In this document: one piece after another, positions 7,804-15,647 of the stretch
Numbering within the stretch: the stretch's first letter is position 1
Layout of the letters: the number at the start of each line of letters is the position of its first letter
Source: G963674505 sp964575975
GTDB taxonomy: Bacteria > Desulfobacterota > Desulfobacteria > Desulfobacterales > SKZT01
Reading direction: 5' to 3'
NCBI GenBank assembly: GCA_964575975.1
Contig: CAZNTU010000059.1
Coordinates: 1-28,893 of the forward strand
Length of the DNA: 28,893 nt
Notes under the pieces: model-generated
Told to the model about the DNA's origin: nothing
The model's database searches: none
What the model saw: only the letters and a program-made list of their open reading frames with translations
Made by a program: the position numbers and the translations under genes

Positions 7804-8869
7804 GGCAAATATGCCGCGCAATGAGATCCGCTCCGTTTTCGCGGGGCTCCACCTTTTTTTTCGACAATAATTCGGGCAGCCGCTCGATCCAGACACCTTC
7901 CTGAAACCGTTCCTCCTCGATCTCGAATCCGTCCATTTCCCTTTCGACAAACCGGGCCAGAACCTCCGCCTCGGGGAAAATTTTTCTCGAAACATAGGCG
8001 AACGGAACTCCGCCAAGGTAGGTTTCCGCCAACGTACTGTAGCCCGCTTTTCCGATCACCGCGTCCGACGCGTTGATCAAGTCCGGATGGTAAAAGGGCG
8101 ACTTTCGAGGCAGAAACACGACGTGATCGGCGTATTTGCGGAGAGGTCGTATTCCCGCGATCAAGAAACACACTCCCTGGACCCGTTCCAACTTATCGAC
8201 GAATCCGTATTGCGTTTCGACGCCGCCCGTGGTGATTACGACCAATTTTTGCCCGTCCCCGACTTTCAATTTTTTCCGGATTTCATCCGGGGAAGTCCTC
8301 GGATTTCGGCCCGCCGGTCCCGCCGTCAGATCCGCTCCGGGGTCGTGGCGACATACCGGTTCGGTCTGGATATGCCAGTCCGCCGAGGAGAAAAGGTCTT
8401 CCAAATAATCGGCGTAACGTCCGATTCGTTTATCCAAACGAGCATAGGTTCTGTAAATCCAGTCCCACGTGAAATTCTCCACAAGGACGGATGCGACTCC
8501 CGCCTTTTGGGAAACGACGATTCCCAGGGGCGCTATGTCGCATACGATCAATCGGCATTCCAGCCTTTTGATTTTTTCCGCGAGGCCGTCGATCAAGGAA
8601 GGCGGAGGGGGAAAGAAGCTCGCCAGTCTGTCGATTGTCTTGGCAAGATCCTCCTGGAAAGGCGATGTCTGAACGAAGCCGATATCGGTCGAAATACGGT
8701 GATAACCGAAAGGAGCACGGACGGACTGTTCGAAAAACCAACGAGGACTCTCCGTGAAAATTTCGAACCGTATCGAATCGTTCGACTCGACGACGGATTC
8801 CATGACCGCCGCCGCCCGAGCCGCGTGTCCAAGGCCGTGGGGCGTAACGAAGAAGGCTATCGAATCCAT
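7787..8869 (-). CDS. GT-B fold glycosyltransferase-like protein (MurG/family 28-like)
   Basis: This 360-residue protein begins FFVTPHGLGHAARAAAVMES, the glycine-rich N-terminal loop of GT-B enzymes that act near nucleotide sugars. Its C-terminal half carries GKAGYSTLAETYLGGVPFAYV (about residues 274-294), similar to the donor-binding segment of MurG-like transferases. It has no signal peptide or clear membrane helix. The substrate cannot be assigned. The gene follows rtcB by about 54 bases on the same strand and may share its transcript. The ATG at 8869 has only a poor ribosome site, and no better in-frame start is visible. The family call is reasonably safe; the function is open. Confidence 0.7.
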   Translation of the reverse strand: MDSIAFFVTPHGLGHAARAAAVMESVVESNDSIRFEIFTESPRWFFEQSVRAPFGYHRISTDIGFVQTSPFQEDLAKTIDRLASFFPPPPSLIDGLAEKIKRLECRLIVCDIAPLGIVVSQKAGVASVLVENFTWDWIYRTYARLDKRIGRYADYLEDLFSSADWHIQTEPVCRHDPGADLTAGPAGRNPRTSPDEIRKKLKVGDGQKLVVITTGGVETQYGFVDKLERVQGVCFLIAGIRPLRKYADHVVFLPRKSPFYHPDLINASDAVIGKAGYSTLAETYLGGVPFAYVSRKIFPEAEVLARFVEREMDGFEIEEERFQEGVWIERLPELLSKKKVEPRENGADLIARHICRWAGF

Positions 8870-8923
8870 GGGCTTCTCATGTTAGCGGAATTCCTTTCGC
8901 GAAAAATTGCCGTCCTTTCGAAA

Positions 8924-10375
8924 CTAACCCTTAATGACGGCCAATGGTTCCAATCGGGCGACTTTGGCGGCAATCCCGGCCCCGTGTACCACGGCGACCA
9001 CGCTATCGACGTCCTTGTAGGCCACGGGCGCTTCCTCCGCCAGTCCCGCCATGCTTCGGGCCTGAACATGGATTCCGCCGGCCGTAAGCTCTTGGAGCAA
9101 CTGCGTCCCGCGAACCTGCTTTTTGGCCTGCGAACGGCTCAAGGCCCGCCCCGCGCCGTGGCAGGCGGAGCCGAACGTCTGCTCCATCGAAGTCCTCGTT
9201 CCCACCAGGACCCAACTGGAAGTCCCCATGGAACCGGGCACGAGAACCGGCTGTCCCACTCCCTTGTACGCCGCAGGCAAGCCTTGGCCATGGGGGCCGA
9301 AAGCCCTGGTAGCCCCTTTTCTGTGGACGCACAGCTCCATCTTTTTGCCGTCTATCAAATGCTCTTCTATCTTGGCCATGTTATGGGCGATGTCGTAAAT
9401 CTGGTACACATGGCGGTTTTGTACCTTTCCGGCCAGGACTTGATCGAAGCTTTCCCGGATGAAATGGGTCAGAAGCTGGCGGTTCGCGAACGCATAGTTT
9501 GCCGCCGCCTTCATGGCCGCCAGATAGTTTTTTCCTTCCTCGCTGCTCAACGGAGCGCAGACCAGTTCCCGGTCGGGCAAGTTCAGGCCGTACTTCTTGA
9601 TGCATTTCTGAAACGATTTCACGTAGTCGGTGCAGACTTGATGTCCCAGTCCGCGGGAGCCGCAATGAATCTGGAGCACGATCTGCCCCGGAAACAAACC
9701 GATTTGGCGCGCCAGGTTTTCGTCGGATACTTCCGCGACCACGTCCACCTCCAGAAAATGGTTTCCCGCGCCGAGCGTGCCCAGTTGACCCTTGCCCCGG
9801 TCCATCGCCCGGGGACCGACCATGCCGGCGTCGGCGCCCTCGACGCATCCGTTCTCCTCGGTCTTCTCCAAGTCTTCCTCAGACGCGTATCCTCTTTTCA
9901 ACGCCCACTTGGAACCGTTTTCCAGAACTCTCTCCAGTTCGCCGGCCTTCAATCTGACATGCCCTCCTTTGCCGACCCCGCTGGGACAGTTGCCGTTCAT
10001 CGCGGCGGCGAGAAGGACCAGGTGGGGGGCCAGTTCTTCCCGGTCGAGATGCGTCCCCAAAAGCCTGACTCCGCAATTGATGTCGTAGCCGACTCCTCCG
10101 GGGGATATGACGCCGTCGGGAAGCTTCGTCGCAACGACGCCGCCGATGGGAAATCCGTATCCCTGATGCATGTCGGGCATGGCCAAGGCGTACTTCACGA
10201 CGCCCGGAAGCGTGGCGGTATTCACAAGTTGCTCCAGACTTCGGTCCCCCATGACGCCGTCCAGCAGTTTCGGCCCGGAAAAGAAGCGAGCCGGGACCCT
10301 CATGTCGCTCCGAAAGGACTTGGGAATCTCGTATATGTAGTCGCTTATTCTAATGACGTCGCTTTTTTCTATCAT
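8924..10375 (-). CDS. rtcB: RtcB tRNA-splicing/RNA repair ligase
   Basis: RtcB joins 2',3'-cyclic phosphate (or 3'-phosphate) RNA ends to 5'-hydroxyl ends, using GTP and Mn2+. The 483-residue length matches long RtcB proteins of about 480 residues. Visible signatures are GVGYDINCGVRLL (metal ligands Asp and Cys), QIHCGSRGLGHQV (metal-binding His), GSMGTSSWVLVG and CHGAGRALSR. The His in this last motif is the guanylylated residue in characterised RtcB proteins. I chose the ATG at 10375, with AAGG 8 bases upstream; GTG and ATG codons at 10384 and 10381 are also in frame. It lies about 40 bases after the archease gene, the cofactor that promotes RtcB guanylylation and turnover, so the two form one operon. 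Confidence 0.97.
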   Translation of the reverse strand: MIEKSDVIRISDYIYEIPKSFRSDMRVPARFFSGPKLLDGVMGDRSLEQLVNTATLPGVVKYALAMPDMHQGYGFPIGGVVATKLPDGVISPGGVGYDINCGVRLLGTHLDREELAPHLVLLAAAMNGNCPSGVGKGGHVRLKAGELERVLENGSKWALKRGYASEEDLEKTEENGCVEGADAGMVGPRAMDRGKGQLGTLGAGNHFLEVDVVAEVSDENLARQIGLFPGQIVLQIHCGSRGLGHQVCTDYVKSFQKCIKKYGLNLPDRELVCAPLSSEEGKNYLAAMKAAANYAFANRQLLTHFIRESFDQVLAGKVQNRHVYQIYDIAHNMAKIEEHLIDGKKMELCVHRKGATRAFGPHGQGLPAAYKGVGQPVLVPGSMGTSSWVLVGTRTSMEQTFGSACHGAGRALSRSQAKKQVRGTQLLQELTAGGIHVQARSMAGLAEEAPVAYKDVDSVVAVVHGAGIAAKVARLEPLAVIKG

Positions 10376-10414
10376 TTTCATCACCTTGCAAACGGTTTTT
10401 CGAAAGGGTTGAAG

Positions 10415-10855
10415 TCAGATGTCGAACACGACGACGGCCTCCAGGCCCGTTTCGATCTCGACAATTTCCAGATTGTGGTAGGTTACCGCCTTGACATGCA
10501 GTTTCAAGGCGGAGGCTTTTTCAAGCCGAACCGAAGCCTTGAGCATTGCGGGCGAGATTCGTTCGAACTCGCACGAATCGTACACCTCGGATTTGGTTTC
10601 CGCCAGAAAAGCCAATTCGCTCAACCATTCCACCAATAGGCCTTCGGCGTCCTCGGCCTCCACCTCTATGCTTCTTTGCGTCGCATTTCCCGTTCCGGCG
10701 TTGCAGTCGCGCAACAGCGACGCCATTCCGTCGGCCGCGTTTTTCATCAGTTCGCCCAGATTTTCGCCCCGTACGCGAAGCGCCACATCCGCCGTATGCT
10801 CTATTTCCTCGAACCGGAACGGCGAAGCGGACGTTTTGTCTTTCTTTTCCTCCAT
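10415..10855 (-). CDS. Archease, RtcB cofactor
   Basis: This 146-residue archease has the family's EEIEHTADVALRVRG segment near the N terminus (residues about 16-30). The C-terminal half has the conserved VKAVTYHNLEI motif and ends in VVVFDI. Archease stimulates RtcB guanylylation and multiple turnover. The ATG at 10855 is preceded by GGGAG and lies downstream of a good promoter. The longer frame to 10948 would begin upstream of that promoter and is rejected. The gene order archease then rtcB on one strand supports a dedicated RNA-ligation operon. No RtcR-type regulator is adjacent, so the regulation is unlike the Escherichia coli rtcBA system. Confidence 0.93.
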   Translation of the reverse strand: MEEKKDKTSASPFRFEEIEHTADVALRVRGENLGELMKNAADGMASLLRDCNAGTGNATQRSIEVEAEDAEGLLVEWLSELAFLAETKSEVYDSCEFERISPAMLKASVRLEKASALKLHVKAVTYHNLEIVEIETGLEAVVVFDI

Positions 10856-10915
10856 AGTTCCAACTCCCGAGATTCGCACTTGACCAATTGAATGTTTCTC
10901 GAACACACGCAATCC

Positions 10916-10945
10916 AATATATACACATGTTTCGCGCGCTTTCAA
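10916..10945 (-). promoter_or_regulatory. Sigma-70-type promoter for archease-rtcB
   Basis: On the minus strand TTGAAA (10945-10940) and TATATT (10921-10916) are separated by 18 bases; a TATATA with 16-base spacing overlaps. The transcript would start near 10909, about 54 bases before the archease ATG. Confidence 0.55.
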
Positions 10946-11013
10946 CATAGCGGAAATCCGGGCGCGCCGCTCTTTTACAAAAATAATCTTTCGGACGAAG
11001 AGAAATTATGCTA

Positions 11014-11085
11014 TTCGAGGATATTCTCGAAAATAGTCTCGGATGCGATCAGGCGATCTAACCGTTCGACGGTCCGACCTGATCG
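11014..11085 (+). promoter_or_regulatory. Two inverted repeats upstream of the transglycosylase gene
   Basis: The first is TTCGAG-N6-CTCGAA (11014-11031). The second is a nested stem: CGATCAGG/CCTGATCG outside (11046-11053 with 11078-11085) and ACCGT-TCG-ACGGT inside (11061-11073). Neither is followed directly by a T run. They could be an operator and a leader-RNA structure. No clear -35/-10 pair was found in this 278-base gap. Confidence 0.3.
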
Positions 11086-11133
11086 TCGCACGCCAAAATA
11101 AGGCAAAAGATTTTTTTATAAAAGGCATCCTCT

Positions 11134-12249
11134 ATGATTCTTGCAAGGAATTTTTTAATCGTATTCACAGCCTTTGCGCTGTTTGCTGCCCCTCGGGCGG
11201 GAAACTGCGCGGAGGGACCGGCGAACGCCAACGTTTCGCCCCTGGTCGAGGGCGTACGGTTCGACGCCGCCCCCGAATTTTGTTCGGAACCGGTCCCGTT
11301 GAACGAACCGGAAGTAAAGGAGCGAATGGAAAAGGAAATGCTCCTGATGCTCTGGGACAGACCCCAGGTTATTCTCTGGTTGAAAAGAGCGGGCAGGTAT
11401 TTTCCCGTCGTCGAAAAATTGCTGTCGGAAAGCCGGGTCCCAGACGACTTGAAATACGTGGCGGTAGTCGAAAGCGCGCTAAGGCCCCATGTCGCATCCG
11501 CGAAAGCCGCGACCGGATATTGGCAGTTCCGCGAAAGCGTTGGAATCAAATACGGCCTGAGAATCACGGATTCCCTGGACGAAAGGCGCGAGATTCACGC
11601 GTCTACAAAAGCGGCGATCAAGTATTTCAAGGAATTGCACGACCTGTTCGACTCCTGGACCCTCGCCGCAGCCGCGTACAACATGGGCGAAGAGGGATTG
11701 CGGTCGGAGATTCTTCTTCAAAAGACATCCGATTTCTACAGACTTCAACTTCCAGAGGAAACCCAGCGCTTTCTGCTCAGAATCGCAGCGGCCAAGACGA
11801 TCATGTCGGATCCAGGCAAATACGGGTTCCATTTGGAACCCGAGGAGCTTTATCGACCCCTCGAAGCGAAAAGAACGCGCGTCGAGATCGACGAACCTAC
11901 TCCTATTAGTCTGTTGGCGGAAGCCGCAGGCACGTATTTCAAAAAAATCAAAGATATGAACCCGCAGCTAAAAGGCCATTATCTTTCAAAGGGGAAATAC
12001 GATCTTTACGCGCCGTTGGAGGCCGAGGACGATTTTCCCCGAAGGCTCGCGAAACTGCGTGCTCAATGGAAGAAGGAAACGGAAGAAAGCTATTACATGG
12101 TTGAAAAGGGAGACAACCTCTATTCGATCGCGCAACGTTTCGATGTCCCGTTGCCCGCCTTGCTGATCTGGAACGATTTTTCCCCTCGGACGGTCATTCA
12201 TCCGGGAGACAGGATCGTAGTCTACTCCAAGGAGCCGAAAACACGATAG
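11134..12249 (+). CDS. Exported lytic transglycosylase with LysM domain (MltD-like)
   Basis: This 371-residue protein starts with a signal peptide (residues 1 to about 26, MILARNFLIVFTAFALFAAP then NCA). There is no proper lipobox, so it is probably soluble in the periplasm. A family 1 SLT domain (about 95-230) holds the catalytic Glu113 in AVVESAL, then GYWQF and AAAAYNMGE. A single LysM (about 324-367, YYMVEKGDNLYSIAQRF...GDRIVVY) binds peptidoglycan. The enzyme cleaves the MurNAc-GlcNAc bond to give 1,6-anhydro products. MltD proteins usually carry two or more LysM repeats, so this is a short version. The gene stands alone, 70 bases before a kinase-like gene on the same strand. Confidence 0.9.
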   Translation: MILARNFLIVFTAFALFAAPRAGNCAEGPANANVSPLVEGVRFDAAPEFCSEPVPLNEPEVKERMEKEMLLMLWDRPQVILWLKRAGRYFPVVEKLLSESRVPDDLKYVAVVESALRPHVASAKAATGYWQFRESVGIKYGLRITDSLDERREIHASTKAAIKYFKELHDLFDSWTLAAAAYNMGEEGLRSEILLQKTSDFYRLQLPEETQRFLLRIAAAKTIMSDPGKYGFHLEPEELYRPLEAKRTRVEIDEPTPISLLAEAAGTYFKKIKDMNPQLKGHYLSKGKYDLYAPLEAEDDFPRRLAKLRAQWKKETEESYYMVEKGDNLYSIAQRFDVPLPALLIWNDFSPRTVIHPGDRIVVYSKEPKTR

Positions 12250-12318
12250 GATCCAGCAAGTCCCTCCGAACGGGACAAGGCCGATCAAACGCCCATTCAT
12301 GCGGATCAGGAGCGGATT

Positions 12319-13974
12319 ATGTTCGGAAAATGGAAAGAACGAAATTCCTCGCTTTTCGAATCAGGGACTTTGCATGAAAGAACGCCAAGTCGAAAATGCC
12401 CTGTGACCGGTCTTCCCGTTCGTTCGCGTCCGGAATGGATTAATATCGACTTCGGGTCGGAATATTTTTTGACCATTAGGACGATCGGGCCTCGAATCCT
12501 GCTGTGCGAACCATGGGGAAAAGCCGGAGCGACGGATTTTCTGGAATCGAAAGAGCGAATAGAAAAGGTCGCGCAGGAGATATTCGGAAATTCCCCCCAT
12601 GTTCAAATCGAAGATTTTTCGAAGTTGCGAAACCAGAAACAGAAAATCATCGAGCATTATTTCGAGGAAACAGCCAAGCGCGAGAACCTTTTGGCGCTGA
12701 TAGCCCACGGGTTGTCTTTTCGTTCCCTGCTGGGCTTTCGGCTGAAAAAAAGGTTGCGACCGCCCGCATTCGATTTGGTCCTTCGCAAAAACTACACCGA
12801 GGCCGTCAACGAGGCGCGATGCTTGCTCCCCCCCTGCGATTCGAAAAGACAAAACGGAAAAACGCGCGAAGCGCCCGCAGCGAAAAGACTCGCGAGCCCC
12901 AACCGACAAGAAAGGAAAGCCTCTATACCCAAGATTTTCTCCAAGGAGGAATGGCTGCTTGATTTCGGGGATTTCGACATTCATTACCAAATTATCGACT
13001 TCGAGATCATCTATTCCGTTTCCCATGGCTTTATACAGGCGAAACATCTTCCCGACATTTCGGATCTTCGGAACAAAGTCGCTCGCGCCCTCGTGCAAAT
13101 CGGCGAATTCAACTACTTCATCGTCGATATGGAAGGCTTGACGGGAATGAGCGGTAAGGTACGAAGAAAATATTTGGAATCCATCCAGAATTTCTACCGT
13201 CGATATCCGTTTATAAAACTCTATTTTTGCAGCGGAAACAAATTGTTGAACACAGCGTCCAATCTTGTCAGGCCTTTTCTGGATTTCGAACTGAGAGCGG
13301 TCCGGGACTTGGAACACGCGCTGGCTCTTGTGTCGAAGGAGAAGTCGAAAAGCGCGAAATCCCCCGCAGGGAACCACTACAAACCTAATGTTGCCAGGGA
13401 AAAAAAAGGAAACGAAAAGTTCGTACAAGATTTTATGATGTTTTTGGGCGCAATCGATTGGGAAAAGGAAGGAATGCCCGAAAAGGACGAAATTCCGCCG
13501 TCCCATCCTTTTCGCGAGGTTTTCGATGCCGTTCGGCTTATCAAAAGGGAAGTCGATTCGTTGATAGAGGAAAAACGCCAAAGGGAAAAAGATTTGATCC
13601 GAACCGTCGAAAAGGCGAACAATGCAAAAAACGAGTTTCTTTCCAACATATCCCACGAATTGTTCACCCCCTTGCACGCCATTGTCAATTTCTCCAGGTT
13701 CGGTATCGACAAGATGGAAAGCGCGACGCGGGAACAAATGCTTGAATATTTCCGCGAAATCAACAAACACGGCCTTCGATTGACAGCCCTTCTGGAAGAT
13801 CTCGTGCAACTTCGCGGACTCGAGTCGGGAGAAACCGAATTTCGTTGCGAGGAAAACAATCTCCCGGACATAGTCGATGGCTTATTGCCGAAAATAGGGG
13901 AGAAAGGAACCCATTTACCCGCGGATGAACGCGGGCCCACACGGATTTCTCTCGGAGCGCTTGATCGGTATTAA
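12319..13974 (+). CDS. Kinase-like protein with duplicated N-terminal domain and HisKA but no ATPase domain
   Basis: This 551-residue protein starts at an ATG with AGGAG about 6 bases upstream. Residues 38-170 and 210-338 resemble each other: both open with EW..DFG and an isoleucine-rich strand, then I/VD..L and a C-terminal helix. I read this as a tandem duplication of a STAS-like sensory domain. A charged coiled segment (about 405-438) leads to a HisKA-type dimerisation domain with H446 in SHELFTPLHAI. The chain then stops about 40 residues later. The N, G1 and G2 boxes of the HATPase domain are absent, and the reading frame runs into the convergent dsbA-like gene. It may receive phosphate from a partner kinase or be a truncated remnant. 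Confidence 0.7.
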   Translation: MFGKWKERNSSLFESGTLHERTPSRKCPVTGLPVRSRPEWINIDFGSEYFLTIRTIGPRILLCEPWGKAGATDFLESKERIEKVAQEIFGNSPHVQIEDFSKLRNQKQKIIEHYFEETAKRENLLALIAHGLSFRSLLGFRLKKRLRPPAFDLVLRKNYTEAVNEARCLLPPCDSKRQNGKTREAPAAKRLASPNRQERKASIPKIFSKEEWLLDFGDFDIHYQIIDFEIIYSVSHGFIQAKHLPDISDLRNKVARALVQIGEFNYFIVDMEGLTGMSGKVRRKYLESIQNFYRRYPFIKLYFCSGNKLLNTASNLVRPFLDFELRAVRDLEHALALVSKEKSKSAKSPAGNHYKPNVAREKKGNEKFVQDFMMFLGAIDWEKEGMPEKDEIPPSHPFREVFDAVRLIKREVDSLIEEKRQREKDLIRTVEKANNAKNEFLSNISHELFTPLHAIVNFSRFGIDKMESATREQMLEYFREINKHGLRLTALLEDLVQLRGLESGETEFRCEENNLPDIVDGLLPKIGEKGTHLPADERGPTRISLGALDRY

Positions 13975-14864
13975 TTCGCTGGCGTTCTCTTCCATTCCGT
14001 TTCTTTTTCGTCCGAGGCCTTCTTGAGAACGCTTTTTTCGATCTCTTCCTGGATTCTTTGATAGATCGAATTCAAATCCTCGTTTTTCAGGTGCCTTCCG
14101 TTGACGAAAAAATAAGGGACGGCATCCACGTCTGCGGCAATGCCTTCTTTAACGTCTCTCTCCACGATGGCCATCGTCTTGGGATCTTCGAGATCGGCTT
14201 TGAATTTTTCGATATCCAACCCGACCGACGCGGCTGCGGAGGCGATCTTTTCTTCGTCGAGGGGCATTTCTATCTCGTGCAGGGCATGGTGCATTTCCCA
14301 GAATTTTCCTTGGCGATAGGCGGCGACAGCGGCGCTCGAGGCTTTCCTGGCGATATCGTTGTACGGAGGATAGCTTTTGTATACAACCCTGATGTTCGCC
14401 CCGAAAAGGTTCGTCAACTCCTGGATTTTGGGATCGAGCTTGGCGCAGTAGGGACATTGGTAATGGTTGAAAATCACGACGGTCACGGGGGCGTCGGCCG
14501 ATCCCACGTAGGGCGAGCCTTCCAGGTCGAAATGACGGATCATGTCCATCCGGATCACTTGGAAATTCTTCTCTTTGGCGTCCGCCACGATCAGGAGGTC
14601 GCTCTCGGGGGCGTGGACGATCTTCTCGGCCCCCTCCCCCACCGGGATGGCGTACACCACCTTGTTCTCCTGCACCGAAAACACCAGTACGCTTCCCTGG
14701 GTCAAGACATAGTAAAACTTCTCGTTGGGCGACACGGCGACATCCTTGGGCGCCGTCGGCAAATCCACCTTCTTCATCACCTTATACTCAAGCTCGGCTC
14801 CGGCCGAACCGATCCACGCCAATACGGACAAAGCAAGACAAGCCATCCAAAACATTTTTTTCAT
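13971..14864 (-). CDS. Periplasmic DsbA-like thiol oxidoreductase with N-terminal beta-propeller-like segment
   Basis: This 297-residue protein has a signal peptide (residues 1-23, ending AGA). Residues 30-112 resemble one or two blades of a YVTN/YncE-type propeller (APKDVAVSPNEKFYYVLTQG, then APESDLLIVADA). A DsbA/DsbG-like thioredoxin domain follows, with CPYC (137-140) in FNHYQCPYCAKLDP, a helical insertion and a VPYFFVNGR cis-Pro loop. I chose the ATG at 14864, which follows GAGG. An ATG at 14903 would place 13 residues before the signal peptide. The stop overlaps the convergent kinase-like gene by four bases. Formation or isomerisation of disulfides in exported proteins is a family inference. 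A propeller of this size is too short to close by itself. Confidence 0.85.
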   Translation of the reverse strand: MKKMFWMACLALSVLAWIGSAGAELEYKVMKKVDLPTAPKDVAVSPNEKFYYVLTQGSVLVFSVQENKVVYAIPVGEGAEKIVHAPESDLLIVADAKEKNFQVIRMDMIRHFDLEGSPYVGSADAPVTVVIFNHYQCPYCAKLDPKIQELTNLFGANIRVVYKSYPPYNDIARKASSAAVAAYRQGKFWEMHHALHEIEMPLDEEKIASAAASVGLDIEKFKADLEDPKTMAIVERDVKEGIAADVDAVPYFFVNGRHLKNEDLNSIYQRIQEEIEKSVLKKASDEKETEWKRTPAN

Positions 14865-15044
14865 TTCCACCTCGCCACTCGCAAATTTATCAATGCGGTT
14901 CATATTGTTGTATCCGCGACCGACTTGGTCGTTGCGGCAAGTTTAGCAACTTAGATCCAAAAAATCAAAAAGTCCACGGCCAATCGGGTCGTATTTTTAG
15001 GCGGGCCCGGTGCGGTTGGATTTTTTTTCCAAGATGTCGTATGT

Positions 15045-15054
15045 TAACCGGTTA
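15045..15054. promoter_or_regulatory. Palindrome upstream of the DUF134 promoter
   Basis: TAACCGGTTA is a perfect 10-bp palindrome, 26 bases upstream of the -35 box of the DUF134 gene. It could be an activator or operator site. Position is the only support. Confidence 0.25.
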
Positions 15055-15080
15055 TGTGGTATGGAGGCGCAAACGTTTTC

Positions 15081-15109
15081 TTGACAAAAGTTGGAATCGG
15101 AAGTATTAG
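15081..15109 (+). promoter_or_regulatory. Sigma-70-type promoter of the DUF134-NifX-Mrp operon
   Basis: A perfect TTGACA (15081-15086) is followed after exactly 17 bases by TATTAG (15104-15109). The start site would be near 15116, 32 bases before the DUF134 ATG. No -24/-12 motif is present, so this module is not under sigma-54 like the first. Confidence 0.6.
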
Positions 15110-15120
15110 AGATTTGTTTC

Positions 15121-15132
15121 GAGCATATGCTC
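15121..15132. promoter_or_regulatory. Candidate operator, perfect 12-bp palindrome
   Basis: GAGCATATGCTC is a perfect palindrome at about +5 to +17 of the predicted transcript, directly ahead of AAGGAG. A repressor bound here would block initiation or early elongation. The DUF134 protein encoded next has a helix-turn-helix and is a plausible autoregulator (inference). Confidence 0.5.
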
Positions 15133-15147
15133 ATAAAGGAGTGACGA

Positions 15148-15576
15148 ATGGTTAGACCTCGAAAGGACCGCTTTGTCGAGTTCAACCCCGAAGTCAGCTA
15201 TTTCAAGCCGAGGGGAATCCCCATGTTCGATCTCGAGGAGGTCCGGCTCGCGGTTGACGAACGGGAAGCCATCAGACTGGCGGATATGCTGGGACTGTCC
15301 CACGAGGAGGCGGGGCGACAGATGGGCGTGTCCCGGGCCACGTTCGGCCGGATAATCCAGAGGGCGAGGCAGACGGTCGCGGATGCGTTGATAAACGGCA
15401 AGGCGATCAACGTGGAGGGTGGCAATTTCAGAATCGTCCAGGGCCCGCGCATTTTCAAGTGTTCGGCGTGCGGGCGCTCCTGGGAGGAGCCTCGGGGAAC
15501 GGGGAGGCCAGCCGCGTGTCCCCATTGCTCGGACGACAATTTTTATCGAATCCCGGAGGCGGAGACGGAAGTTTAG
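15148..15576 (+). CDS. DUF134 (UPF0251) helix-turn-helix protein with C-terminal zinc-ribbon-like motif
   Basis: This 142-residue protein has a sigma-region-4-like helix-turn-helix (about residues 40-75, REAIRLADMLGLSHEEAGRQ then SRATFGRIIQRAR), which is the DUF134 signature. Its C-terminal part has CSACGRSW...ACPHC (two CxxC pairs, about residues 110-130) and could hold zinc or an Fe-S cluster. DUF134 genes commonly sit beside NifX-like and Mrp genes in anaerobes, as here. AAGGAG lies 6 bases upstream of the ATG. DNA binding and autoregulation through the adjacent palindrome are inferred. Confidence 0.9.
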   Translation: MVRPRKDRFVEFNPEVSYFKPRGIPMFDLEEVRLAVDEREAIRLADMLGLSHEEAGRQMGVSRATFGRIIQRARQTVADALINGKAINVEGGNFRIVQGPRIFKCSACGRSWEEPRGTGRPAACPHCSDDNFYRIPEAETEV

Positions 15577-15593
15577 TTTTTGATTCCGCCTCC
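15555..15593 (+). terminator. 9-bp inverted repeat between DUF134 and NifX-like genes
   Basis: GGAGGCGGA (15555-15563) pairs perfectly with TCCGCCTCC (15585-15593) across a 21-base loop that contains the DUF134 stop codon, and TTTG follows. The loop is long and the T run short, so attenuation is possible but weakly supported. Confidence 0.3.
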
Positions 15594-15647
15594 TTTGTTC
15601 GGGTATTCGGAACATACCTTATATTATATAGGAGGACAGGAATCGAA

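Noticed and set aside
8087..10639. 850-codon open frame on the plus strand
   Set aside because: It lies antisense to rtcB and the glycosyltransferase gene, both clear families. Its residues show no domain, and it results from GC-rich codon bias.
10856..10948. Longer archease start at 10948
   Set aside because: It would begin upstream of the promoter at 10916-10945 and adds residues unlike the family; the ATG at 10855 has a ribosome site.
12361..13809. 482-codon minus-strand frame opposite the kinase-like gene
   Set aside because: The plus frame has a ribosome site and a recognisable HisKA motif; the antisense frame has neither.
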